A stretch of DNA of 5,528 nt from JBJEXX01 sp051886215. Its GTDB lineage: Bacteria; Bacillota_I; Bacilli_A; RF39; UBA660. Within the stretch, counting starts at the first letter, position 1, and each line of letters starts with the position of its first letter. This document shows positions 1-4,511 of the stretch, piece after piece. Both the position numbers and the translations under genes were made by a program. The notes beneath the pieces were generated by a model. That model was not told the DNA's origin, did not search any database, and saw only the letters and a list, made by a program, of their open reading frames with translations. The stretch lies in assembly GCA_051886215.1 (NCBI GenBank), contig JBJEXX010000040.1, positions 1 through 5,528 on the forward strand. The letters are read 5' to 3'.

Positions 1-8
1 CCTGCCAT
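1..8 (-). CDS. Possible start of a tandem second serine recombinase (partial)
   Basis: The first eight bases read ATGGCAGG on the minus strand, the same eight bases that begin the recombinase at 1779. They lie 60 bp downstream of that gene's stop. Tandem serine recombinases with near-identical starts are common in clostridial elements (family knowledge). Only two full codons are inside the window. The nearest purine-rich ribosome-binding-like stretch (GGGAG) is about 18 nt upstream of the ATG, farther than usual. This is a suggestion only. Confidence 0.28.
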
Positions 9-68
9 TGTTATTTATACACCACACTCCCTTTAAAAAAATTGAATTGACCAAAATAACATTAAATT

Positions 69-1256
69 TTATAAATTTACTACTTTTAGCAATTCTTCAT
101 TTTCTTTGATATATTCTAATGCCCTTTCATATTCATCTTGGAACTTAAATTTTACAGTTATATCTCCACCTTCGTGAACATAAATGCAATCTATAAACTC
201 AGTTATAACCTCTCTTGTTAACTCATTAATGTTTTGTTTAGCTTTAAATCTTGTTATCCATTCATTATCTCCGTCTAATTGCTCTTTATACTTTTCTCTT
301 TCTTCTTGTAAATAATCTAAATTTTCATTACATTTGATAATTTCATTTTCATAACTGCTTTTATATTCTAAATATTCTTCTTTCGTTAAATCCCCCATTT
401 TCCAATCTTCATATACAGATTTTTTTAATGAAAGATATTTTTCTTTTTCTTTTTCCTTTGCACTTATTCTTTGTTCTAAACTACTACTTATCAAACTTCT
501 TTTAGTGGATTTATTAATTTGCTTAATAGTCTGTTCCATTTCAATTGCTAAATCAATTTGCATTTGGATTGCCTTTAAAACACCTTTTTCTAGTTTATCT
601 GTTCTTATAGTATGTTTAGTGCATATTGCATTTGACATTTTTCTATATGTGCCACACACATAATAAAAATACGTTTGATATTTATTATTTGTATTTTTTC
701 TTTGCATCGCTCTTTTACAATCCGCACATCTAATATATCCAGCAAATTTAGAAACTTCGCCTGAACCGTCATTTTTTACTCTGGTGTCTCTACTCATTAT
801 ATCTTGTGCTTTTTTGAATGTTTCTTCATCAATTATTGCTTCGTGTGCATTTTTTACAACAATCCAATCTTCTTTGGGTACATCAATTTGCTTATGAATT
901 TTATAACTTACCATTTTCTTTCTTCCTTGTATAAGGTGTCCCAAATACATTTCATTTTTTAAGATATTTGAAACTGTTGATGCAGACCAAATATATTCTC
1001 CCGTATAGTTTGATGAGTTTATATAGTTATTCTTTAATACTTGTTGTTTATAACCTGTTGGACTAAGAACTCCCATATCATTAAGTTCTTTTGATATTGC
1101 AGATTTACCTTTTCCATTTATATATTTTTGAAAAATTAATCTAACAATACTTGCTGGATATTCGTCAACAATTAACTTATACTTATTTTCTGGATCTTTT
1201 ATATATCCGATATATAGGAAATGATCCCAAGTATTGTCCATTTCTTTTTCTAGCAT
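69..1256 (-). CDS. Serine recombinase, C-terminal DNA-binding, zinc-ribbon and coiled-coil part (395 aa fragment)
   Basis: This is the downstream half of the recombinase. Real homology begins near residue 17 (GYIKDPENK); the first 16 residues are the wrong frame of the upstream half. Residues about 17-125 are the Recombinase domain that binds the attachment site, with the typical pattern of an IVRLIF segment, SAISKELN, a WSASTVSNIL helix and a YLG motif. A zinc ribbon follows with Cys177, Cys180, Cys201 and Cys212. Residues about 255-330 are rich in Glu and Lys and look like the long coiled coil used for synapsis. A family-typical tail (LTREVITEFIDCIYV) ends the protein. No ribosome binding site precedes the ATG at 1256, so independent translation is unlikely and the frame is better read as part of the 1779 gene. 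Confidence 0.85.
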   Translation of the reverse strand: MLEKEMDNTWDHFLYIGYIKDPENKYKLIVDEYPASIVRLIFQKYINGKGKSAISKELNDMGVLSPTGYKQQVLKNNYINSSNYTGEYIWSASTVSNILKNEMYLGHLIQGRKKMVSYKIHKQIDVPKEDWIVVKNAHEAIIDEETFKKAQDIMSRDTRVKNDGSGEVSKFAGYIRCADCKRAMQRKNTNNKYQTYFYYVCGTYRKMSNAICTKHTIRTDKLEKGVLKAIQMQIDLAIEMEQTIKQINKSTKRSLISSSLEQRISAKEKEKEKYLSLKKSVYEDWKMGDLTKEEYLEYKSSYENEIIKCNENLDYLQEEREKYKEQLDGDNEWITRFKAKQNINELTREVITEFIDCIYVHEGGDITVKFKFQDEYERALEYIKENEELLKVVNL

Positions 1257-1779
1257 TATTTGCCATTAAAATTTTTGTTGAAATATCTCGGCAATATTCA
1301 TCATTCATTAAGTTTTTAAATGGAACTAAAACATTATTTACAGAAGTAGGTTTTTTTACACTATCAATATCTTCACTTATTGAAATAAATCTAATTCTAA
1401 ACAATGGAAATATTTGCTCTATAAAGTTTCCTGCCTCTATATAATTTCTTCCTAATCTTGATAAGTCTTTTATAATTATTGTATTGAATTTTCCAGCTTT
1501 CATATCTTCTAGTAATCTTTGAAAATCTGGTCTGTCAAAATCTGTTCCTGAATAGCCATCATCAACATAAGTATCATATACTACAAATTCTTCATTATCA
1601 TTCTGATTTCTTTCTATAAATTCATCTAATATTGTATTTTGACTTGTTACACTATTACTTTCATCTTTTACATCTTCATCTTCTTTTGATAATCTAATAT
1701 ATTTAGCAACAACCCAAGTTTTCCTAGCTTTTTTGTTTGATTGATAATCTTGTTGATACTTACTTTTTCTTCCTGCCAT
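1183..1779 (-). CDS. Serine recombinase, N-terminal catalytic domain (198 aa fragment)
   Basis: This is the catalytic half of a large serine recombinase, the enzyme class that cuts and rejoins DNA through a phosphoserine link to integrate or excise elements. A basic N-terminal tail of about 20 residues leads into the active-site strand KYIRLSKED, giving nucleophile Ser31 with Arg29 beside it. Next come DGYSGTDFDRP (about 74-84, with Arg83) and KDLSRLGRN (104-112, with Arg108 and Arg111), the conserved arginines of the resolvase fold. The DEYCRD...KILMANNARKRNG segment is the hinge to the DNA-binding part. The last eight residues, after FPIY, are out-of-frame sequence. The start at 1779 has AGGAGG at 1789-1784, a short 4-nt spacer. 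An extended -10 promoter lies 47 bp upstream. Confidence 0.88.
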   Translation of the reverse strand: MAGRKSKYQQDYQSNKKARKTWVVAKYIRLSKEDEDVKDESNSVTSQNTILDEFIERNQNDNEEFVVYDTYVDDGYSGTDFDRPDFQRLLEDMKAGKFNTIIIKDLSRLGRNYIEAGNFIEQIFPLFRIRFISISEDIDSVKKPTSVNNVLVPFKNLMNDEYCRDISTKILMANNARKRNGQYLGSFPIYRIYKRSRK

Positions 1780-1793
1780 TCAGCCTCCTTTCC

Positions 1794-1849
1794 TTATAAA
1801 ATCATAAACAAGTTTGACTAATATAATTATAACATTTTTGATTTTATAA
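1794..1849 (-). promoter_or_regulatory. Recombinase promoter (extended -10) flanked by an 11-bp inverted repeat
   Basis: On the minus strand a perfect extended -10 element, TGTTATAAT, lies at 1834-1826. The expected -35 position holds only a weak match (TAGATT). The element is bracketed by the inverted repeat TTATAAAATCA (1794-1804) and TGATTTTATAA (1839-1849), separated by 34 bp. The upstream arm sits between -10 and -35, and the downstream arm lies in the early transcript just before the ribosome binding site. This layout suits an operator for a repressor binding both arms. The repeat is all A/T except one G or C per arm, so chance similarity cannot be excluded. Confidence 0.45.
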
Positions 1850-1871
1850 ATCTAACCATTTTCCAATTTTT

Positions 1872-2156
1872 CTATTGGTAATTTTTAGCATTTATTTTAT
1901 TAGCAATTAAACTATTGATGCATTGATTAATTTTCCTATCGTTATTTCCGTATTCTATTTTTACTTTCATATCATCAACTAAAAACATATACGGATTCTT
2001 TGACTTTTTAATAAAATCTATTATTCTAGTAGAACTTGGTTTTTCTTTATCTATATCTATTTCATTTATATTATCTATTGCATTTATTTCTATTTTATCA
2101 ATTTCCATCTTTTTGCTATCTTCTAGCTTATTTTTTAGCCATTCATATTCTGACAT
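1872..2156 (-). CDS. DUF6870-like small element protein (94 aa)
   Basis: This is a small acidic protein of unknown function. From about residue 38 it follows the pattern of the DUF6870 proteins found beside serine recombinases and sigma-like genes in clostridial integrative elements: an R-I-x-DFI segment, then a K-NPY motif (KSKNPYMF), then a V-K-V/I-x-Y/F strand (MKVKIEY) and a helical end. The usual CYRCGK-type segment after NPY is replaced by MFLVDDM, so no cysteines remain; the assignment is by pattern memory. The N-terminal 35 residues are Ile/Asp/Glu/Asn-rich. The ATG at 2156 is preceded by GAGGAG about 10 nt upstream, slightly long. It is separated from the recombinase by 92 bp that contain that gene's own promoter. 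Confidence 0.6.
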   Translation of the reverse strand: MSEYEWLKNKLEDSKKMEIDKIEINAIDNINEIDIDKEKPSSTRIIDFIKKSKNPYMFLVDDMKVKIEYGNNDRKINQCINSLIANKINAKNYQ

Positions 2157-2225
2157 AAATATATCACTCCTCTTTATTCAATTTTCAATGTGCTTTATGC
2201 TTATATTTTAGCCATATATAAGGCT

Positions 2226-2257
2226 TTTATTCACTTTTTAGGTAACTTGTCAAATAT
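2226..2257 (-). promoter_or_regulatory. Possible promoter of the DUF6870-like gene, with a TTGTCAAATAT box
   Basis: On the minus strand a perfect -35 hexamer, TTGACA, lies at 2253-2248. The -10 region at the normal distance (about 2231-2226) is only AT-rich (ATAAAA/TAAAAG), so promoter strength is doubtful. The -35 lies inside the plus-strand word TTGTCAAATAT (2247-2257), which occurs again at 3635-3645 upstream of the Spo0A-like gene. A binding site for the same regulator is an alternative or additional reading. Confidence 0.3.
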
Positions 2258-2269
2258 AGACAAAACTAT

Positions 2270-2458
2270 TTATTTTTCATCAATTTCAATATCAAATTTT
2301 TCTTTAAATTGTTTCCTTTTTTCTTCTTCAGCAATAATTCTTTCTGCTTGTTTAATCTTATTATTTATTTGTATCATCTTCATTAAAATATTTCTAGTAA
2401 ATACTCCTAATATAAAACCTATTATAAAAAATATAATTCCTATAAAAAAGTTCATCAT
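2270..2458 (-). CDS. Small single-span membrane protein (62 aa)
   Basis: I do not recognise a named family. From the chosen start the protein begins with an uninterrupted hydrophobic stretch (FFIGIIFFIIGFILGVF), one membrane helix over roughly residues 4-20. A basic segment (TRNILMK) would stay in the cytoplasm. A charged helical tail of about 35 residues follows, rich in Lys and Glu (AERIIAEEEKRKQFKEKF), likely a short coiled coil. The frame opens at a TTG at 2464, but AAAGGA lies only 2 nt before that codon and 7 nt before the ATG at 2458, so 2458 is the better start. Similar short membrane proteins occur in clostridial elements. A type I toxin-like peptide is a less likely alternative because of the long charged tail. 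A structured leader lies just upstream. Confidence 0.6.
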   Translation of the reverse strand: MMNFFIGIIFFIIGFILGVFTRNILMKMIQINNKIKQAERIIAEEEKRKQFKEKFDIEIDEK

Positions 2459-2490
2459 TATCAATTCCTTTCAATTTTAAATTTTTAATA

Positions 2491-2613
2491 TTAGTTATAA
2501 GTGAATATTTTTCAATTCACATAGAGATTTGCCCTCTCCCCTTTATTTCAAGAGGCTGTCCCTTTACATCACGTTAGCCAGACAGAAGTTTCATTGTTTT
2601 GTCTTATAACTAA
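2491..2613 (-). ncRNA. Candidate structured leader RNA or small RNA, unrecognised
   Basis: A perfect 11-bp inverted repeat, TTAGTTATAAG (2491-2501) and CTTATAACTAA (2603-2613), encloses about 100 nt that are much richer in G and C than the surroundings: 27 of 60 bases in 2521-2580. Inside are further pairings: TGAAT/ATTCA (2502-2506 with 2515-2519), CCTCT/AGAGG (2533-2537 with 2551-2555) and CTGTC/GACAG (2556-2560 with 2581-2585). CTCT could instead pair with AGAG at 2523-2526, so two conformations are possible. The minus strand is favoured: the region lies between the terminator of the previous gene and the start of the membrane-protein gene 33 nt downstream. A TTGACA hexamer at 2646-2641 could start it, although its -10 is poor. 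I cannot match it to a known riboswitch class. Confidence 0.5.
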
Positions 2614-2652
2614 CTATGACACTAATTTATCTAGCGTATTTGTCAATGTACG

Positions 2653-2693
2653 AAAAAAATTACAAGTGAGAAAAATATCTTTCTCACTTGTAA
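2653..2693 (-). terminator. Strong intrinsic terminator after the sigma-like gene
   Basis: A perfect 14-bp inverted repeat (2660-2673 with 2680-2693) has a 6-nt loop. Read on the minus strand, the stem is followed directly by seven T residues (plus-strand A run 2653-2659). It lies 31 bp beyond the stop of the sigma-like gene and ends that transcript. There is no T run on the plus-strand side. Confidence 0.88.
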
Positions 2694-2724
2694 AGTAATC
2701 TGTAATCAATTTTTGAAGTCTAAT

Positions 2725-3183
2725 TTAAAAATTTCTTAAAATTTTTTGTAATTTTTTCTTTCCTATCATTATACTAGATTTAATAGCATTAACAGAAACA
2801 CCCTCTATGTTAGCAATTTTAGTTAACGAATACTTACTTACAACACTCATAAATACTCTTCTATTTTGAGGTGCTGGCAATTTACATATTTCTTTTATAA
2901 TTTTATCCTTTTTCTCTTCCTCAATATATTTATCTTCTATTGAATAACTAATATTAGAAGTTTTTACTTCAAAAATATAGTCATCTTTTATAAAAGTATC
3001 TATATGTTTCCTTTTCTCATATTGTTCTTTAAATTCTTCTTTTCTTCTTCTATCAAATTCTAGTCTTAAGTCTTCTTCCAAATTGATATTTATTTCATTT
3101 CCATCTGCATCAATAAAAGTTGCTTTTGTAAAATTTCCATTTTCAACAGATATTTCATAACCATCAACTTTTATTTTCTTCAT
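2725..3183 (-). CDS. Small sigma-70 region 4-type regulator (152 aa)
   Basis: This is a short protein with a C-terminal sigma-70 region 4-like helix-turn-helix and no region 2, as in the small sigma-like proteins of clostridial and Tn916-type elements. Residues about 100-150 carry the signature: LPAPQNRRVF, a helix SLTKIANIEGVS as first HTH helix and turn, then VNAIKSSIMIGKKKLQKIL as recognition helix and tail. The N-terminal half starts with a compact beta-rich segment (KKIKVDGYEI), then an acidic/basic helix (RRRKEEFKEQYEKRKHID). It probably regulates element genes by contacting DNA and polymerase rather than acting as a complete sigma factor (inference). The open frame reaches a GTG at 3192, but GGGAGG is ideally spaced (8 nt) before the ATG at 3183, which I take as the start. 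The 36-codon ORF ends 28 nt upstream, so the two are likely cotranscribed. Confidence 0.75.
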   Translation of the reverse strand: MKKIKVDGYEISVENGNFTKATFIDADGNEININLEEDLRLEFDRRRKEEFKEQYEKRKHIDTFIKDDYIFEVKTSNISYSIEDKYIEEEKKDKIIKEICKLPAPQNRRVFMSVVSKYSLTKIANIEGVSVNAIKSSIMIGKKKLQKILRNF

Positions 3184-3211
3184 AAAAAACACCTCCCATC
3201 AACTCAACTTT

Positions 3212-3322
3212 TCAAGTCAAGTCAACAGGAGGCGACCTACAAAAAAATAAGCCCATTTTACCCTTGTTATAAAGAGTAAAATAAACTTGTTTTTCTTCTA
3301 TATCTACTACAATATCAATCAT
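3212..3322 (-). CDS. 36-aa ORF upstream of the sigma-like gene (hypothetical or leader peptide)
   Basis: I do not recognise a family. The ATG at 3322 is preceded by AGGTGGTGG ending 5 nt upstream. The predicted peptide begins MIDIVVDIEEKQVYF, has a central KGKMGLFFC and ends RSPPVDLT. The TGA stop lies 28 nt before the start of the sigma-like gene, so it fits as first gene of that operon or as a leader peptide whose translation influences the next gene. Its ribosome binding site lies in the 3' arm of a strong hairpin, which suggests controlled translation. The alternating hydrophobic and charged start looks like a real beta-strand-forming protein, but the length makes it uncertain. Confidence 0.45.
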   Translation of the reverse strand: MIDIVVDIEEKQVYFTLYNKGKMGLFFCRSPPVDLT

Positions 3323-3331
3323 ATATACCAC

Positions 3332-3368
3332 CACCTATCTTGGACAAACAGAGTCCAAAATAGAGGTG
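3332..3368 (-). promoter_or_regulatory. RNA hairpin overlapping the ribosome binding site of the 36-aa ORF
   Basis: On the minus-strand transcript, CTATTTTGGAC (3363-3353) pairs with GTCCAAGATAG (3345-3335), one U-G pair included, around a 7-nt loop. After a 2-nt bulge, CAC (3368-3366) pairs with GTG (3334-3332). The 3' arm contains much of the AGGTGG sequence used to start the 36-codon ORF, so folding should lower its translation. CACCTC (3368-3363) can also pair with GAGGTG at 3519-3514, far upstream in the same leader, which would release the site. No T run follows, so it is not a terminator. Confidence 0.55.
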
Positions 3369-3409
3369 CTATCTAAAATAACAGTTCTATTTTTATAAGT
3401 TTTAAATTA

Positions 3410-3427
3410 TCAAAAAAATACAATCAT
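3410..3427 (-). CDS. Five-codon leader peptide candidate (MIVFF)
   Basis: A consensus AGGAGG (3441-3436) lies 8 nt before an ATG at 3427 that opens a frame of only five codons ending in TGA at 3412-3410, inside a run of seven T residues. Such an ideal ribosome binding site before a tiny frame, in the leader of the sigma-like operon, is what a regulatory leader peptide would look like. The alternative is the remnant of a gene lost by deletion, or a frameshift in the T run. Confidence 0.35.
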   Translation of the reverse strand: MIVFF

Positions 3428-3466
3428 AACAAATTCCTCCTAAAACACTCTAAACAATAGATGACA

Positions 3467-3509
3467 AAACAAAAAAGCTATCTTTTGTTTATTAACTATA
3501 TTAGCTTTT
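3467..3509 (-). terminator. Possible attenuator with two exclusive stems in the leader of the sigma-like operon
   Basis: On the minus strand AAAAGCTA (3509-3502) can pair with TAGCTTTT (3480-3473), followed by TTGTTTTG, a weak intrinsic terminator. A second 8-bp inverted repeat, AAACAAAA (3490-3483) with TTTTGTTT (3474-3467), shares bases 3473-3474 and cannot form together with the first. It lies about 35 nt after the start of the presumed transcript and before both leader ORFs, so it could act as an attenuator. The stems are A/T rich with only two G-C pairs in the first, hence moderate confidence. Confidence 0.4.
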
Positions 3510-3551
3510 GTACCACCTCAATTATTTAGACTGATTTGTCTTTTGCTGAAT

Positions 3552-3580
3552 AATATAAAAATTTTTATGGTTTGTGTAAA
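3552..3580 (-). promoter_or_regulatory. Candidate sigma-A promoter of the leftward (sigma-like) operon
   Basis: Minus strand: TTTACA at 3580-3575 (5 of 6 to the -35 consensus), a 17-bp spacer and TATATT at 3557-3552 (5 of 6 to the -10). Transcription would begin near 3545 and give a leader of about 360 nt before the sigma-like gene, including the attenuator, the five-codon frame, the hairpin and the 36-codon ORF. A TTGTCA box at 3583-3588 abuts its -35. Confidence 0.5.
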
Positions 3581-3582
3581 AA

Positions 3583-3640
3583 TTGTCATAAACTTGTCAA
3601 TTTTTTCTGCATTTTTCCTTAAAATGACAATTTTTTGTCA
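3583..3640. promoter_or_regulatory. Cluster of TTGTCA/TGACAA boxes in the divergent control region
   Basis: Four copies are present: TTGTCA at 3583-3588, 3594-3599 and 3635-3640, and the inverted TGACAA at 3625-3630. The last two form a 16-bp dyad (TGACAA, TTTT, TTGTCA). The first two are 11 bp apart, about one helical turn, and copies two and four are 41 bp apart, close to four turns. The cluster lies about 75-130 bp upstream of the Spo0A-like gene's transcript start and directly beside the leftward promoter. TGTCAAA (3636-3642) differs by one base from the Spo0A box TGTCGAA (family knowledge). Binding by the Spo0A-like protein is inference; the surroundings are very AT-rich. Confidence 0.45.
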
Positions 3641-3678
3641 AATATTTACACATTTCCGCATCAAATTCCGTGTTTTCG

Positions 3679-3707
3679 TTGAAAAATAGCAAAAAAAATG
3701 ATATAAT
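3679..3707 (+). promoter_or_regulatory. Sigma-A promoter of the Spo0A-like gene
   Basis: TTGAAA at 3679-3684 (4 of 6 to consensus), a 17-bp spacer and a perfect TATAAT at 3702-3707. Transcription would start near 3714, leaving an untranslated leader of about 78 nt before the ATG at 3792. The -10 is the left arm of an inverted repeat, TATAATGC (3702-3709) with GCATTATA (3736-3743), spaced 26 bp. This is a possible operator whose two arms lie about three helical turns apart and flank the transcript start. A palindrome CGAGCTCG (3728-3735) touches the right arm. Confidence 0.75.
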
Positions 3708-3791
3708 GCGAACTAATAAGTTAGAAACGAGCTCGGCATTATAAAAATTACTTTAATGTATTACTAACAAAACTATATGGAGGTACATTGA

Positions 3792-4511
3792 ATGATAAGA
3801 GTTATGGTAGCTGATGACAACATTGACCTTAACAATATGTATTGCAAATTTCTGACTAAAGATAAAGATATACAAATCATATCACAAACTACCGATGGAC
3901 AAAAAACATTAGAAAAATACCAAGAATTAAAGCCAGATTTATTATTGTTGGATTTAGAAATGCCAAAGATGAATGGACTAGAGATAATCAATTATTTATC
4001 AAAAGATCCTAATGAGAAAAATAAAAAGAACATTATTGTAATATCTGGTAAAGCTGAAATAAGGGCAAACCTCTGGAATATGTCAAAAGTATATATGAGC
4101 TTTTCAAAGCCAGCTGACTTTGATTTAATCCTACAGCAAATCCACGATTTTATAAAAGAAAAAGAATTAAAAAATAGAGAAATATCCGAAAAAGAAATTG
4201 TTTCATTTCTACATAGCATAAATGCTAAATCACATCAAAAAAACACCTCGCTTTTAATAAAAGCTATTGATATTGCATACAAAAAGCCTTTTCTTTTAAG
4301 AAACATCAATGACCTATATCAGTATATAGGAAACAAAGAAAATATAAGTAGTGCAGGTGTACAATGGGGCATTAGAAATTCTATAAGAAACATAAATAAA
4401 AATATACCAGAAGATAAATTAAAAACTATCTTTCATCTACCAGATTTTGATAGAAGTATTACTCCCAAATACTTCTTTGATAACACAATCAAATATTTAA
4501 AAAACAACTAG
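3792..4511 (+). CDS. Spo0A-like response regulator (239 aa)
   Basis: This is a two-domain transcription regulator: a phosphorylatable receiver and a Spo0A-type DNA-binding domain. Receiver residues 1-120 keep the acidic pair Asp8/Asp9 (VADDN), phosphoacceptor Asp54 (LLLLDLEMPKMNG), Ser85 (VISGK) and Lys106 before Pro107. After a short linker, residues about 136-239 follow the Spo0A C-terminal pattern: FLHSINAKSHQKN matches IIHEIGVPAHIKG, then IKAIDIAYKKPFLLRNI, then the recognition helix SSAGVQWGIRNSI, where Spo0A has TASRVERAIRHAI. It is about 28 residues shorter than Bacillus Spo0A, mainly in the linker. The neighbours are not those of chromosomal spo0A (normally beside spoIVB), so this looks like a paralog. 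GGAGGT lies 7 nt before the ATG. A sigma-A promoter lies upstream and a terminator overlaps the stop. Confidence 0.82.
   Translation: MIRVMVADDNIDLNNMYCKFLTKDKDIQIISQTTDGQKTLEKYQELKPDLLLLDLEMPKMNGLEIINYLSKDPNEKNKKNIIVISGKAEIRANLWNMSKVYMSFSKPADFDLILQQIHDFIKEKELKNREISEKEIVSFLHSINAKSHQKNTSLLIKAIDIAYKKPFLLRNINDLYQYIGNKENISSAGVQWGIRNSIRNINKNIPEDKLKTIFHLPDFDRSITPKYFFDNTIKYLKNN

Larger units (their letters stand above)
69..1779 (-). pseudogene. Large serine recombinase, frameshifted (569 aa if corrected)
   Basis: Two overlapping minus-strand frames make up one recombinase. The N-terminal frame (1779-1183) holds the catalytic resolvase domain; the C-terminal frame (1256-69) holds the recombinase DNA-binding domain, zinc ribbon and coiled coil. 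The family continuity is ...GSFPIY then GYIKDPENK.... One surplus base, a G on the plus strand at about 1209 (C in the gene), separates them. Removing it gives a 569-residue protein, the normal size for TnpX/CcrA-type large serine recombinases. The insertion is not in a homopolymer, but it sits in an ATAT-rich stretch. As read, translation would stop after 198 residues with no DNA-binding region, so the gene is inactive unless there is a sequencing error or recoding. Confidence 0.85.
1..3580 (-). mobile_element. Recombination and regulation module of an integrative element (ends not seen)
   Basis: This is a block of co-directional minus-strand genes: sigma-like regulator, small membrane protein, DUF6870-like protein and large serine recombinase. 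This combination is typical of integrative and conjugative or mobilisable elements of Clostridia (family knowledge). The recombinase lies at the downstream end of the block, as integrases often do near an element end. No relaxase, conjugation gene, target-site duplication or attachment core is visible, so the extent given is only the block I can assign. The right limit is the presumed promoter of the leftward operon. The Spo0A-like/XRE cluster further right could be cargo of the same element or flanking chromosome. Confidence 0.5.
3323..3791. other. Divergent control region (469 bp without a conventional gene)
   Basis: This stretch holds, from left to right, the hairpin over the 36-codon ORF's ribosome binding site, the five-codon frame, the two-stem attenuator candidate, the leftward promoter, the TTGTCA cluster, and the rightward promoter with its inverted repeat and untranslated leader. 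I see no further protein gene. A 40-codon plus-strand frame at 3567-3689 has no ribosome binding site and overlaps the promoter elements. Confidence 0.6.

Noticed and set aside
1151..1444. 97-codon plus-strand frame
   Set aside because: It lies entirely antisense to the serine recombinase junction, has no ribosome binding site and reads as random Leu/Ile/Phe-rich AT sequence.
1..1781. CCTGCCATT at both 1-9 and 1772-1780 as direct repeats marking an attachment site
   Set aside because: Both copies are the complement of an ATGGCAGG gene start, which explains the identity without an attachment site.
2190..2480. 96-codon hydrophobic plus-strand frame
   Set aside because: It is the antisense shadow of the small membrane-protein gene; its hydrophobicity comes from the complement of A-rich codons, and it has no ribosome binding site.
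2579..2599. Minus-strand mini-frame MKLLSG (ATG at about 2596)
   Set aside because: It has no ribosome binding site and lies inside the candidate structured RNA.
3467..3521. T-box riboswitch suggested by GAGGTGGTAC before a terminator-like stem
   Set aside because: The T-box core AGGGTGGNACCGCG is not completed, and there is no Stem I or specifier loop upstream within the short leader.
3567..3689. 40-codon plus-strand frame in the divergent control region
   Set aside because: It has no ribosome binding site and spans the leftward promoter region, the TTGTCA boxes and the rightward -35.
3773..4219. Two minus-strand frames (3773-3991 and 3992-4219)
   Set aside because: Both are antisense to the well-supported Spo0A-like gene and have no start signals.
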